From Tetragenococcus osmophilus (lineage in GTDB: Bacteria; Bacillota; Bacilli; Lactobacillales; Enterococcaceae): a stretch of DNA of 64,000 nucleotides. Of this stretch, positions 8,977 through 17,370 are shown piece after piece; within the stretch, counting starts at the first letter, position 1, and the number at the start of each line of letters is the position of its first letter. The stretch spans positions 1,054,001 to 1,118,000 of the forward strand of contig NZ_CP027783.1 of assembly GCF_003795125.1 (NCBI RefSeq), written 5' to 3'. The notes under the pieces are model-generated. The model saw only the letters and a list, made by a program, of their open reading frames with translations, was not told the DNA's origin and did no database searches. The position numbers were made by a program, and so were the translations under genes.

Positions 8977-10227
8977 TTATTTTTCTATCACGCTCCTAGG
9001 TGGCGTATAGAGTTGGTGGTTCCGTAGTAGCGTATCCACCAAGCGCACAAATTTTCTTGCAGTTAAAACGAGGGCTCTTTTGTGTTGATGTTTCGGTGTT
9101 TCTTGATACTTTTTACGATAAAAGGCTTGATATTCGGGCAAATGCCGACTGACAGAATTGGCAGCTTCAATTAAGTAGTAACGGAAATAGCGATTGCCTT
9201 TTTTCGTTAAGGGGGTGTTTTCGGCTTCATGACGTCCTGACTGATGCTTGGGCCAAGTGAGCCCGGCATACTTAGCTAAACTGGTTTGATCAGGAAAACG
9301 TTCGATTTGACCAATTTCAGCTAACAAGCCAGCGGCGTAAACAGGGCCTACACCAGGAATACTGGTTAAACATTGGTATTCGGGCACCGTTTGGACGAGA
9401 TCTTCAATCCCTTGGTCACAGTCTTTAACGGCTTTTTCCAAGGAACGAATTTCACGCACAAGGATACCTAAGATCATATCGATCGATTCGCTCATGACTT
9501 GATCGAGCCGGTAGGAACTACGGACGGCTCGTTGGATCGTTTTCGCTAACCCTTCGGGGTCTTTAAAGCGGCCGCGCCCTTTGGATTGGAGCCATTCGGC
9601 CAAGTCTTTCAAAGGCAGGTTCGCCAAGTCGTCTAAGGACAAGTCTTGGGTGAAAAGATCCATGATGGCGGCACTGAAAACGGTCGTGGAACCTTCGGCT
9701 TCACGTAATTCCTTTTTTAGGGTATTGCATTTATACGAAAGATTTTCGATAAAATGTTGTTTCACCTCCACTAATTGCCGCACGATTTGATATCGTGTAC
9801 GAGTCAATCGTTGAAGGGCCATATATTTTTCTCCTTTGATAGGAAAATTCGTATAGCGTTGAATCCGCAAGTAATCGGCGATCATGAACGCATCGATCGG
9901 GTCGGTTTTATCCGCATCAAACATTTTCATATATTGTTTAATTCGATGCGGATTTTCAATGGTGGTAATGGCGTGAATGGCTTGAAGCTGTTCATCTTGG
10001 TGAAAATTTACCGCTGGATGATAGCTATACATGGAAGTAGATTCCATACCAATCACAATCTGGTCAAACGAATAGGTTTCGTGAAAGGAGAGAATCTGTT
10101 CTTTCAGCTCCCAGGCACCTTGGGTATCATTGCCATAGGTGTGATTTAACAACACCACCATTTCATCGGTTAAATAACATGTATCTAGTTTTTCTGAGCT
10201 AACGTCTATACCTACAAATAATTTCAC
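8977..10227 (-). CDS. IS110-family DEDD transposase, copy 1
   Basis: A 416-residue transposase with an N-terminal DEDD (RuvC-like) domain, FVGIDVSSEKLD with Asp8 as the first acidic residue. A central coiled region follows. The C-terminal Transposase_20 domain contains SIPGVGPVYAAGLLAEIG, and a conserved Ser is expected near the end. The start codon is GTG behind AAAGGAGGT. It differs from copy 2 at two visible residues (NFPIKG versus NSPIKG, QVMSES versus QVVSES). Enzymes of this family use a bridge RNA from the element's non-coding end to pair donor and target DNA. Confidence 0.93.
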   Translation of the reverse strand: MKLFVGIDVSSEKLDTCYLTDEMVVLLNHTYGNDTQGAWELKEQILSFHETYSFDQIVIGMESTSMYSYHPAVNFHQDEQLQAIHAITTIENPHRIKQYMKMFDADKTDPIDAFMIADYLRIQRYTNFPIKGEKYMALQRLTRTRYQIVRQLVEVKQHFIENLSYKCNTLKKELREAEGSTTVFSAAIMDLFTQDLSLDDLANLPLKDLAEWLQSKGRGRFKDPEGLAKTIQRAVRSSYRLDQVMSESIDMILGILVREIRSLEKAVKDCDQGIEDLVQTVPEYQCLTSIPGVGPVYAAGLLAEIGQIERFPDQTSLAKYAGLTWPKHQSGRHEAENTPLTKKGNRYFRYYLIEAANSVSRHLPEYQAFYRKKYQETPKHQHKRALVLTARKFVRLVDTLLRNHQLYTPPRSVIEK

Positions 10228-10289
10228 GGGAAGGACCTCCTTTCAAAAAAATTAGGAAAATGCTTCGATACTGTGGGCTTCCCAAGATA

Positions 10290-10499
10290 CACGTTGTGTA
10301 ATCACAACCTCGTTTACGAGAATATAATGACAAAGGGTAAGAGCTGCTTTTCCACCTTCTACTCAAGGTAGGCTTGTCCAAATGTCGAAACAGATAGTGT
10401 GTTGGTAATGATAACAACGGTCTGGGTTGCATGCTTAAACGCGTAGACAGAACTACAGGAGGAAATAGCACAATCCCATGTGGATCCTTTCCACTGACT
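10290..10499 (-). ncRNA. Predicted IS110 bridge RNA, copy 1
   Basis: On the minus strand, a TATAAT box at 10505-10500 is followed by a hairpin with GTGGA/TCCAC arms (10494-10480). A target-binding-like loop comes next. TTTCCTCCT (10465-10457) equals the Shine-Dalgarno half of the target. A GTAG/CTAC hairpin follows, then GTTTAAG (10440-10434), which is complementary to the other half of the copy-2 target. The base is closed by TGGG/CCCA and TTG/CAA pairing. Further on, CACTAT (10399-10394) resembles the right element end. CTCGTAAA (10320-10313) equals the left element end. The order matches known bridge RNAs. The exact RNA ends are inferred. Confidence 0.65.
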
Positions 10500-10743
10500 A
10501 TTATATCTCAGGAACCACACAATATCGAAACAAGATCCCAAACGCCCTCCGCTCGTTCAAGAATCACGAGCTGCGCGGAGCTCCGCTCCTTGCCTTGGCG
10601 AGCAAAGCTCGCTTTAACAAAAGGGAAACATTGTGTTGCTTAAAGCTTTTATTGATTAATGTTATTTATTTTATTTTCAAAGAACCAGAATGTTTGCATC
10701 AGAGATGATGCTTATAAATATATTTTACGAGGAGGAAAAGAAC

Positions 10744-11202
10744 ATGGCAGAACAAACAAGTAAGACTGTAACAGCAAGTGGAGCTAATACGAATAAAGAT
10801 CAGAACCAAGTTTCTGGGAAATTAACTTTTGAAGATAAAGTTATTCAAAAAATTATCGGAATTGCTTTAGAAAATGTATCTGGCTTATTGCACGTTGATG
10901 GCGGCTTTTTCTCAAACATGGCAGAACGTATTTCTAGTTCAGATAATGTCACAAATGGCATAGAAACTGAAGTTGGCAAAGAACAAGTGGCAGTAGACTT
11001 AGACGTTGTTATTGAGTATCGTAAAGATGCAGAACAAATTTATGACCAAATTAAAAAAGTTGCTGCTGAACAAGTCAAAAAAATGACACATTTAGACGTA
11101 GTGGAAGTCAATGTGCATGTTGAAGATATAAAAACAAAAGAAGAAATCGAACAAGAAAAATCATCTGATAAAAATCAATCAAATAATTCAGATAACTCAT
11201 AA
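10744..11202 (+). CDS. Asp23/Gls24-family envelope stress protein
   Basis: A 152-residue Asp23/Gls24 protein. The conserved core VIQKIIGIALENVSGLLHVDGGFFS is followed by GIETEVGKEQVAVDLDVVIEYRKD and a variable acidic tail. Family members are abundant envelope-associated proteins linked to alkaline, bile or cell-wall stress. I chose the ATG at 10744 because it follows the restored GAGGAGG. A longer frame from 10690 runs into the IS110 end. It forms an operon with the DUF2273 protein and a second Asp23 protein. Its native promoter now lies beyond the IS110 insertion, so expression may be altered. Confidence 0.9.
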   Translation: MAEQTSKTVTASGANTNKDQNQVSGKLTFEDKVIQKIIGIALENVSGLLHVDGGFFSNMAERISSSDNVTNGIETEVGKEQVAVDLDVVIEYRKDAEQIYDQIKKVAAEQVKKMTHLDVVEVNVHVEDIKTKEEIEQEKSSDKNQSNNSDNS

Positions 11203-11228
11203 TAATCAAGTTTTGTAAGGAGGTTGCG

Positions 11229-11423
11229 ATGCAAGAATTATTACAGCGATACCGTTTTGGAATTATCGGCGGTACTATCGGCTTAGTGTTAGCAATTCTT
11301 CTACTAACGATAGGTTTTGCAAAAACGCTATTAGTTGTAGCGTGTACCCTTTTAGGGGCATTTATTGGACTTTATTTGAACGAAATCGGTTTTTTCGAAC
11401 GTTTTAAAGGACCTAGAAGATAG
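11229..11423 (+). CDS. Small membrane protein DUF2273
   Basis: A 64-residue protein with two hydrophobic helices (about residues 10-29 and 31-48) and a basic C-terminus. It matches the DUF2273 family usually found inside Asp23/AmaP operons. There it is thought to help anchor Asp23-type proteins at the membrane. It lies 26 bp after the first and 21 bp before the second Asp23 gene, each with its own AGGAGG site. Confidence 0.85.
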   Translation: MQELLQRYRFGIIGGTIGLVLAILLLTIGFAKTLLVVACTLLGAFIGLYLNEIGFFERFKGPRR

Positions 11424-11444
11424 ATAACTTAGGAGGATGTTGCG

Positions 11445-11969
11445 ATGCAAAGACAAGAAGATAAAGTAAATACTAGCAATATTTCTGGCGAATTAACTTT
11501 TGCTGAGAAGGTAGTTAAAAAGATCATTGGTTACGCTATGGATAACATTGATGGTTTATTGACTATTAATGGGGGCTTCTTTTCTAATATTGCAGGGAAA
11601 CTAGTCAATACCAACGATGTAACGACAGGAATTAATGCAGAAGTTGGTAAAAAACAAGTGGCAGTGGATATGGATGTAGTCGTGGAGTATGGCAAAGATA
11701 GTCGTCATATTTACGACGAAATTAAACGAATGATTTCCACAGATGTTAGTGAAATGACGCATTTAGATGTTGTTGAAGTTAACGTTAATGTTGTAGATAT
11801 TAAGACCCAAGAAGAGTATGAACAAGAAAGCGAAACAGTTCAAGACAAAGTGACTAGCGCTGGCAAAACAACAGGTCAATATATTTCACAACAAACAAAT
11901 AAAGCTACTCAAAGTATCAGTGAAGATGTAGAAGACATACAAGAAAATCGTGAACCTAGAGTGGAATAA
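11445..11969 (+). CDS. Asp23/Gls24-family envelope stress protein, second copy
   Basis: A 174-residue paralogue of the protein at 10744. It has the same core, VVKKIIGYAMDNIDGLLTINGG then GINAEVGKKQVAVDMDVVVEY, and a longer hydrophilic tail rich in Gln, Thr and Glu. The strong GGAGG site and the terminator that follows make it the last gene of the Asp23 operon. The two paralogues probably form mixed assemblies at the membrane, but that is inference. Confidence 0.9.
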   Translation: MQRQEDKVNTSNISGELTFAEKVVKKIIGYAMDNIDGLLTINGGFFSNIAGKLVNTNDVTTGINAEVGKKQVAVDMDVVVEYGKDSRHIYDEIKRMISTDVSEMTHLDVVEVNVNVVDIKTQEEYEQESETVQDKVTSAGKTTGQYISQQTNKATQSISEDVEDIQENREPRVE

Positions 11970-11976
11970 CCAAAAT

Positions 11977-12024
11977 AAAAAAAGCTGTGGCATAAGTTTT
12001 TTCTCTTATGTCACAGCTTTTTTG
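11977..12024 (+). terminator. Terminator of the Asp23 operon
   Basis: A long hairpin with arms AAAAAGCTGTGGCATAAG and CTTATGTCACAGCTTTTTT and a T-tract. The A-tract on the left allows use by the convergent TetR gene as well. Confidence 0.9.
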
Positions 12025-12033
12025 AGTATTATT

Positions 12034-12612
12034 CTAGGGTTTTACTAATTCAGTCGGCGAAGTATCCCGAGCGTAGTTAATATATTTTAAAAGTAACTCT
12101 GGAGATTCTTGGCCGCCCTTTTTTATCCATAGCAATAAAATAGATATAGTACTTGATAACAGAATTTCTTCGGCATAATCATTCGGAATTTTTTCAATCA
12201 ATAATTGGTTTTTATCGTGCAGATCAATGTATTTTTTTAAAGTATTGGTAAGTAATTGCTTAAACGTAGAGACGAATTTAGGGACCCCATTTTCTTCTAC
12301 CAATGCCTTAATAAAAGCTAGGTCATCTTTTACATAATATAGTGCATCAAGAATTAACCGATCTGGTATTAACGGATTTTCTTCTTCTTTTTCTACAGGT
12401 TTATCAAATATTTGTTGAATGTTTGATAAAATCTCTTCTTCCAACTTTTCAATCAAATCATATTTATCTAAGTAATGAAGATAAAATGTTCCTCGATTAA
12501 TTTGTGAGTGACGTGTAATATCGCTTACTGTAATTTCTTCTAAATGTTTTTTGTTAAGTAAATAGATTAACGCTTGTTTAATTTTACTTTTTGTTTGTGT
12601 ATTACGTTGCAT
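12034..12612 (-). CDS. TetR-family transcriptional regulator
   Basis: A 192-residue TetR regulator. The N-terminal helix-turn-helix reads KQALIYLLNKKHLEEITVSDITRHSQINRGTFYLHYLDKYDLIE across about residues 10-55 and is followed by an all-helical ligand domain of the YfiR/Firmicutes type. I chose the ATG at 12612, which follows AAGGAGATATAC, rather than the longer frame to 12654. It is divergent from the ABC/FtsX exporter at 12790, which it very likely represses. A dyad over the exporter's -10 box could be its operator. Confidence 0.88.
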   Translation of the reverse strand: MQRNTQTKSKIKQALIYLLNKKHLEEITVSDITRHSQINRGTFYLHYLDKYDLIEKLEEEILSNIQQIFDKPVEKEEENPLIPDRLILDALYYVKDDLAFIKALVEENGVPKFVSTFKQLLTNTLKKYIDLHDKNQLLIEKIPNDYAEEILLSSTISILLLWIKKGGQESPELLLKYINYARDTSPTELVKP

Positions 12613-12730
12613 GTATATCTCCTTTTCTAAATATAGTGTACAATGAAAGCGCATGTAAAATCAACATTATGTGTAATTAATTGCTTAAATGTACAAAAAT
12701 TTGCGAGCTGTTTATGGAAATCCGATTATA

Positions 12731-12746
12731 AGCATACTATAATGCT
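12731..12746 (+). promoter_or_regulatory. Promoter -10 overlapped by a dyad (likely TetR operator)
   Basis: The sequence AGCATACTATAATGCT is an inverted repeat (AGCAT/ATGCT) enclosing the -10 box TATAAT at 12738-12743, which faces the ABC exporter. Two TGTACA palindromes at 12637 and 12690 lie in the same divergent gap and are alternative binding sites. Repression by the divergent TetR is inferred. Confidence 0.55.
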
Positions 12747-12789
12747 ACATGGAACTCAACAAGTTGTTCATATAAGGAGGAGTTTTTGG

Positions 12790-13491
12790 ATGGCCTATAT
12801 TGAATTAAAAGATAGTACGAAAAAATTTAAAACCGGAGATACAGAAATTATCGCTAACGATGCCTTATCTTTTTCTATTGAAAAAGGAGAGCTAGTAGTC
12901 GTATTGGGGGCTTCTGGGGCAGGAAAATCGACTTTGTTAAATATCCTAGGAGGTATGGATACAAATAGCAGTGGACAAGTAATGATTGACGGCGAAGATA
13001 TCTCTACGTACTCTGACAAAGAGTTAACAACTTATCGTCGTCATGATGTAGGTTTTGTTTTTCAATTCTATAATTTAGTACAGAATTTAACAACAAAAGA
13101 AAATGTGGAGTTAGCTTCAGAAATTGCTAAAGATCCGTTAAATTCTGTGGATGTATTGCAACAAGTGGGGCTAGATGATCGTATCAATAATTTCCCAGCT
13201 CAGCTTTCAGGTGGTGAACAACAACGGGTATCGATTGCTCGAGCCATCGCAAAAAATCCTAAAATTTTACTTTGTGACGAACCTACCGGTGCTCTAGATT
13301 CACAAACGGGGAAACAAATTTTACAGATTCTACAAGATAGAAGTAGAAATGAAGGTTCCACAGTAATTATTGTCACGCACAATTCAGCCATTGCTCCTAT
13401 CGCTGATCGTGTTATTCGAATGCGTGATGCTCAGATCAAAAAGATCGAAACAAGTGGACAACCAAGCGATATTAATGACATTGAATGGTAG
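12790..13491 (+). CDS. ABC transporter ATP-binding protein (MacB/LolD type)
   Basis: A 233-residue ATPase of the lipoprotein/antimicrobial-peptide exporter class. Walker A GASGAGKST is at residues 40-48, the signature LSGGEQQR starts at 139 and Walker B LLCDEPTGALD is near 160-169. The ATG at 12790 follows AAGGAGG, so the upstream in-frame extension is not used. The permease starts 8 bp after its stop codon, so the two form an exporter unit under the divergent TetR. Confidence 0.92.
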   Translation: MAYIELKDSTKKFKTGDTEIIANDALSFSIEKGELVVVLGASGAGKSTLLNILGGMDTNSSGQVMIDGEDISTYSDKELTTYRRHDVGFVFQFYNLVQNLTTKENVELASEIAKDPLNSVDVLQQVGLDDRINNFPAQLSGGEQQRVSIARAIAKNPKILLCDEPTGALDSQTGKQILQILQDRSRNEGSTVIIVTHNSAIAPIADRVIRMRDAQIKKIETSGQPSDINDIEW

Positions 13492-13499
13492 GTGGAAAG

Positions 13500-16400
13500 A
13501 TGCATAAGAAAAAACTTTGGAAAGATATCGGGCGTTCGATTACCGGTTCTTGGGGCAGGTTTTTTTCCATTTTAAGTTTGATGGCGTTAGGAACCTTTGC
13601 CTTTGTAGGACTAAAAGTTACAGGGCCAGATATGCGTGCAACTGCAGAACAGTTTTACGATCAAACAAATTTAGCTGATATGACACTGACTTCAACTTGG
13701 GGGTTAGATGATTCAGATCAAGATCTTTTAGCAAAAGCTGACCAATTAGAAAAGGTAGAATACGGTTATTTAGAAGATGTGACTGTAAAAGATACTGATA
13801 CGAGTATGCGGGTCTTTTCGGCGCCAGAAGATCTTTCCCAATATGAAGTAGTTGAAGGGAATATGCCTCAAGAAGACGATGAAATTGTGCTAGATTATCA
13901 GCAGCAGGATAATTTTGAATTAGGGGATACGATTGACCTTAATCAAGAAGAAGCTGACGATGATGAAGAATCTGATGAAACGGATGAAAGTTCGCAAGAA
14001 ATTTTGGATAGAACTTCCTACAAAGTAGTTGGTTTTGTTAAGTCTAGCGAAATTACAGAAACAACAAATATTGGACAAACGTCAGTGGGTACAGGTCAAT
14101 TAGACAGCTATGGTGTAGTACCAGAAGATAACTTTGATTCAGACGTTTACATGATCGCTCGGATGGACTTTTCTGATACACAAGGTTTAAATGCTTATAG
14201 CGATAAATATGATCGGTTAATTCGCAAACATCAAAATTCTGTGGAAGAATTATTTGCCGATCAAGACGATAAACGTTTATCAGACGTTAAAGAAGACCGG
14301 CAGCAAGACATTGATGATGGTTGGGATGAAATCAATGATACAAAACAAGAATTAGAAGATGCTGAGTCACAACTTGATGATGCTCAAGATCAACTTCAAG
14401 ATGGGCAAAACCAGATTGATCAAAACCAGGCAGAATTAGAAAATGAAGTAGCCCAAGCTCAAGATCAGATTAACGACGGGCAACAACAACTTGATCAAGG
14501 AAAATCTTCAGTAGCTACCGCGCAAAACCAATTGACTCAAGCTAAAGCGCAATTAGATAATGGTAAAGCAACGCTAGATGAAAAATGGACGCAATTACAA
14601 GCTGGTAAACGTCAGTTAGATAATGCGCAAACAACGTTAGCTAACAATAAACAGCAACTTGATCAAGGCGCTAATGCGTTAGCAGAAGGAAAAAAACAAC
14701 TGGCTGATAACCAGGAAAAAATTAATGCTAACGAGCAAGAATTACAAGAAGGTCAAAACCAAGTAGCTCAGCAACAAGAGACTTTACAACAACAAAAAGA
14801 AGAAAAACAAGGTGAAATTGAGCAGCTTCAATCTAAAACTGAAGAAGCTAAAGAACAAGTCGCTCCTTTAAAAGCAAATTATGAAGAAATTTCGGCTGAA
14901 AACCAACCAATAATTGATCAGTTAGAAGAACAAAAAGACCAGTTGACAGAAGAAGAAAATGAAGATGAGCTTTATGAATTGGACGAGCAAATCCAAGAAA
15001 GACAAAGCCAAGTGAACCAAGCGCAACAGTCTTACCAACAAGCTGCGGAACTTTCTGATTCTTTAGAGCAAAAAAGTGAAGGCGCGCAATCAACATTAGA
15101 TGCGACACTAGACGAAAAGCAAGATCAAATAATAACTGTTCAAAATAAGGCTGACCAAGGAGAAGAAAGCTTAGATGCAGCTAAACAACAACTAGAACAA
15201 AAGCAAACACAACTTGCTCAAGAAGAAGAGAAATATCAAAATGGGCTGGAGCAATATAACGCTGGTGTTCAGTCTTTCAATCAAAACCAAGAAGCCTATG
15301 AAAAAGGTCTTTCGGCTTGGGCGAGCGGTATGGAATCTTTGAACGAAAATTCTGCTGAATATCAAGAAAATGCACAAAACTTAGCCGCTGCAAAACAAGA
15401 ATTGGGTGGTAAAGAAGAAGAATTAACGCAAGCTAGAAATACACTAGCGGATAAACAAGCCCAAGGTCAAGATCAACTCGAACAAGCTCAAGAGGAACTA
15501 GAAGAGCAAAGAGAAGAATACGAAGAAAATAGAGCAGAGTATGAAGAACAAAAAGAAGAAGCAGATAACGAAATACCAGAAAAAGAAGATGACTTAAGAG
15601 ACGCTCAAGAGGAGCTCGATGATCTAGAAGCACCTGAGTATACTTTTGAAGATCGTAAAGATGGTAACCCGGGATATAAACAATATCTAGAAAATTCGCA
15701 ACGGGTTGATATCTTATCAAATATATTCCCAGTATTTTTATTTGCTATTGCAGTATTAGTTAGTCTAACCACAATGACACGTTTTGTTGAAGAAGAACGT
15801 GTGAACACTGGAACGCTAAAAGCTTTGGGATATAGTAATTGGGACGTTAAGAAAAAATTTGTTGTTTACGGAATAGTTTCTAGTTCACTTGGCGCAATAA
15901 TAGGAACAGCTTTGGGACATACATTGCTGCCAACGGTAATTTTTGAAGCCTATGCTGCTTCATCTACCTTTAGCCAAGTTACTTTGAATTTCTCTTTCCT
16001 TTATACATTGATTGGTTTTGCAATTGCCATAATATGTACGACTTTGCCAGCATATTTGGTAGCAAATAAAGAACTAAAAGAAAGAACAGCTCAACTATTA
16101 GTAGCAAAACCACCTAAAAAAGGTTCTAGAATTTTATTAGAACGTATTACACCCCTTTGGAATCGGATGAGTTTTACTTACAAAGTAACAGCTCGTAATT
16201 TGTTCCGATATAAAAAACGAATGTTTATGACGATTTTTGGTGTAGCTGGTTGTGCTGCGTTATTATTGACTGGCTTTGGTATTCGAGATTCCTTAACTGG
16301 GATTGTAGACCACCAATTTGATGATCTGGTTAAATATGATTTAATCGTTAATAAAAATGATGATCTTTCAGATGAAGATCAAGAACAGCTTGATAACAAA

Positions 16401-17315
16401 CTGGAAGAAGATGATGTTCGTAATGCTACGGATGCTTATTATGAAGAGTTGAGTGTTCGCGCTGGAGAAAATAATGATACACAAGATATTACTTTATTAG
16501 TCCCTGATGATGAACAAGCGTTCAAACAAGATGTAAGCATGGTAAACCGTCAGTCTCAAGAACAATTATCATTACCAGACGACGGAGCGATCTTATCAGA
16601 AAAACTAGCGGATCTACTAGGTGCTCAAAAAGGCGATACAGTAACGTTAAATGATGATGAAGACCAACCGCATAAGGTAAAAGTAGCTGGAATAACGGAA
16701 ATGTATATGGGGCATTATGCTTATATGAGTCAAGAAGCTTATCAAAATTCTTTTGATTCTAGCGGGGATCCTAATAGTTATTTAGTTACTTTAGATGATA
16801 CTTCAGAAGAAAATATTGATGAACAATCTTCTTCCTTTGTAGATTTGGATGGAACGCAAGGTGTGGTTCAGTCGAGTGCTATTAGCGAACAAATAGATCA
16901 AGTTATTGATGGATTAAACAATGTGATTCTAGTATTAATTACCTGTGCTACTTTACTAGCGATTGTGGTTATTTATAATTTGACAAATATCAATGTTTCC
17001 GAACGTGTGCGTGAATTGTCCACGATTAAAGTATTGGGGTTTTACGACCGTGAAGTCACTATGTATGTTTATCGGGAAACGATCTTACTTTCAATTTTGG
17101 GAATTTTAGCAGGCTATGTCGTTGGTTATTTCTTGCATGGTTTTATCATGCAGACATTACCGCCAGATGATGCCATGTTCAGTCCAGGGTTAGAACTTTC
17201 AAACTTTGGCCTGTCAGCTGGAATTACGCTGTTAATTACTTTCATTTTAATGTTTGTGATCCATCGGAAGTTAAAAAATATTGATATGTTAGAAGCACTA
17301 CAATCTGCGGATTAA
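13500..17315 (+). CDS. FtsX-type ABC permease with giant extracellular coiled coil
   Basis: A 1,271-residue permease with an N-terminal transmembrane helix, an extracytoplasmic domain and a very long Gln/Glu/Asp/Asn-rich coiled coil (about residues 260-725). An FtsX domain with three helices and a LSTIKVLGFYDREV-like region follow, then a second periplasmic-type domain and a second FtsX domain. The usual MacB-type permease is far shorter. The coiled coil resembles those in YhgE/Pip-type proteins. The start at 13500 follows GGTGGAAAG; an ATG at 13485 overlaps the ATPase gene and is less likely. It probably exports or responds to an envelope-active compound, substrate unknown. Confidence 0.85.
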   Translation: MHKKKLWKDIGRSITGSWGRFFSILSLMALGTFAFVGLKVTGPDMRATAEQFYDQTNLADMTLTSTWGLDDSDQDLLAKADQLEKVEYGYLEDVTVKDTDTSMRVFSAPEDLSQYEVVEGNMPQEDDEIVLDYQQQDNFELGDTIDLNQEEADDDEESDETDESSQEILDRTSYKVVGFVKSSEITETTNIGQTSVGTGQLDSYGVVPEDNFDSDVYMIARMDFSDTQGLNAYSDKYDRLIRKHQNSVEELFADQDDKRLSDVKEDRQQDIDDGWDEINDTKQELEDAESQLDDAQDQLQDGQNQIDQNQAELENEVAQAQDQINDGQQQLDQGKSSVATAQNQLTQAKAQLDNGKATLDEKWTQLQAGKRQLDNAQTTLANNKQQLDQGANALAEGKKQLADNQEKINANEQELQEGQNQVAQQQETLQQQKEEKQGEIEQLQSKTEEAKEQVAPLKANYEEISAENQPIIDQLEEQKDQLTEEENEDELYELDEQIQERQSQVNQAQQSYQQAAELSDSLEQKSEGAQSTLDATLDEKQDQIITVQNKADQGEESLDAAKQQLEQKQTQLAQEEEKYQNGLEQYNAGVQSFNQNQEAYEKGLSAWASGMESLNENSAEYQENAQNLAAAKQELGGKEEELTQARNTLADKQAQGQDQLEQAQEELEEQREEYEENRAEYEEQKEEADNEIPEKEDDLRDAQEELDDLEAPEYTFEDRKDGNPGYKQYLENSQRVDILSNIFPVFLFAIAVLVSLTTMTRFVEEERVNTGTLKALGYSNWDVKKKFVVYGIVSSSLGAIIGTALGHTLLPTVIFEAYAASSTFSQVTLNFSFLYTLIGFAIAIICTTLPAYLVANKELKERTAQLLVAKPPKKGSRILLERITPLWNRMSFTYKVTARNLFRYKKRMFMTIFGVAGCAALLLTGFGIRDSLTGIVDHQFDDLVKYDLIVNKNDDLSDEDQEQLDNKLEEDDVRNATDAYYEELSVRAGENNDTQDITLLVPDDEQAFKQDVSMVNRQSQEQLSLPDDGAILSEKLADLLGAQKGDTVTLNDDEDQPHKVKVAGITEMYMGHYAYMSQEAYQNSFDSSGDPNSYLVTLDDTSEENIDEQSSSFVDLDGTQGVVQSSAISEQIDQVIDGLNNVILVLITCATLLAIVVIYNLTNINVSERVRELSTIKVLGFYDREVTMYVYRETILLSILGILAGYVVGYFLHGFIMQTLPPDDAMFSPGLELSNFGLSAGITLLITFILMFVIHRKLKNIDMLEALQSAD

Positions 17316-17332
17316 ATAGTGTGATTTAAAGA

Positions 17333-17370
17333 AAAAGAACGCCGCTTTTTAAGCGACGTTCTTTTTTTTA
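17333..17370. terminator. Bidirectional terminator after the FtsX permease
   Basis: A hairpin with arms AAAGAACGCCGCTT and AAGCGACGTTCTTT followed by a T-tract. It also overlaps the stop codon of the convergent phosphatase gene. Confidence 0.88.

Larger units (their letters stand above)
8838..10731 (-). mobile_element. IS110-family element, copy 1 (inserted in a Shine-Dalgarno sequence)
   Basis: The boundaries come from comparing the two copies. Identity begins at the AG at 8838 and ends at the AG at 10730-10731 or within the following GAGGA. There are no terminal inverted repeats, as usual for IS110. The transposase lies on the minus strand with about 500 bp of non-coding sequence upstream of it. 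Removing the element while keeping one AG core restores TTAGGAGGAAAAG eight bases before the Asp23-like ATG, so the target was the ribosome binding site. The insertion separates the Asp23 operon from its original upstream region. Confidence 0.9.

Noticed and set aside
10431-10708. Several short open frames in the IS110 non-coding region on both strands (also 50873-51150).
   Set aside because: They overlap each other, lack good start sites and coincide with the predicted structured RNA and element ends. They are repeated in both copies only because the DNA is.
10681-10722. A possible outward promoter at the right end of the IS110 element driving the downstream gene (TTGCAT, 17 bp, AATATA).
   Set aside because: The -10 match is poor and the better TATAAA is only 13 bp from the -35. 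Not strong enough to call.
10690-10743. An upstream extension of the Asp23-like protein starting at 10690.
   Set aside because: It encodes the IS110 end (identical at copy 2 before a different gene). The real start follows GAGGAGG at 10744.
12646-12659. A cre-like sequence TGAAAGCGCATGTA before the ABC exporter.
   Set aside because: Two fixed positions of the cre pattern are wrong in the right half, unlike the full match before ppsR.
12643-12789. A 49-residue N-terminal extension of the ABC ATPase.
   Set aside because: It runs through the divergent promoter region. AAGGAGG directly before ATG 12790 and family alignment of Walker A position favour the shorter protein.
14848-15808. Minus-strand frames opposite the coiled-coil part of the FtsX permease.
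   Set aside because: They arise from the biased Gln/Glu/Asp codons of the plus-strand gene and show hydrophobic low-complexity translations without ribosome binding sites.
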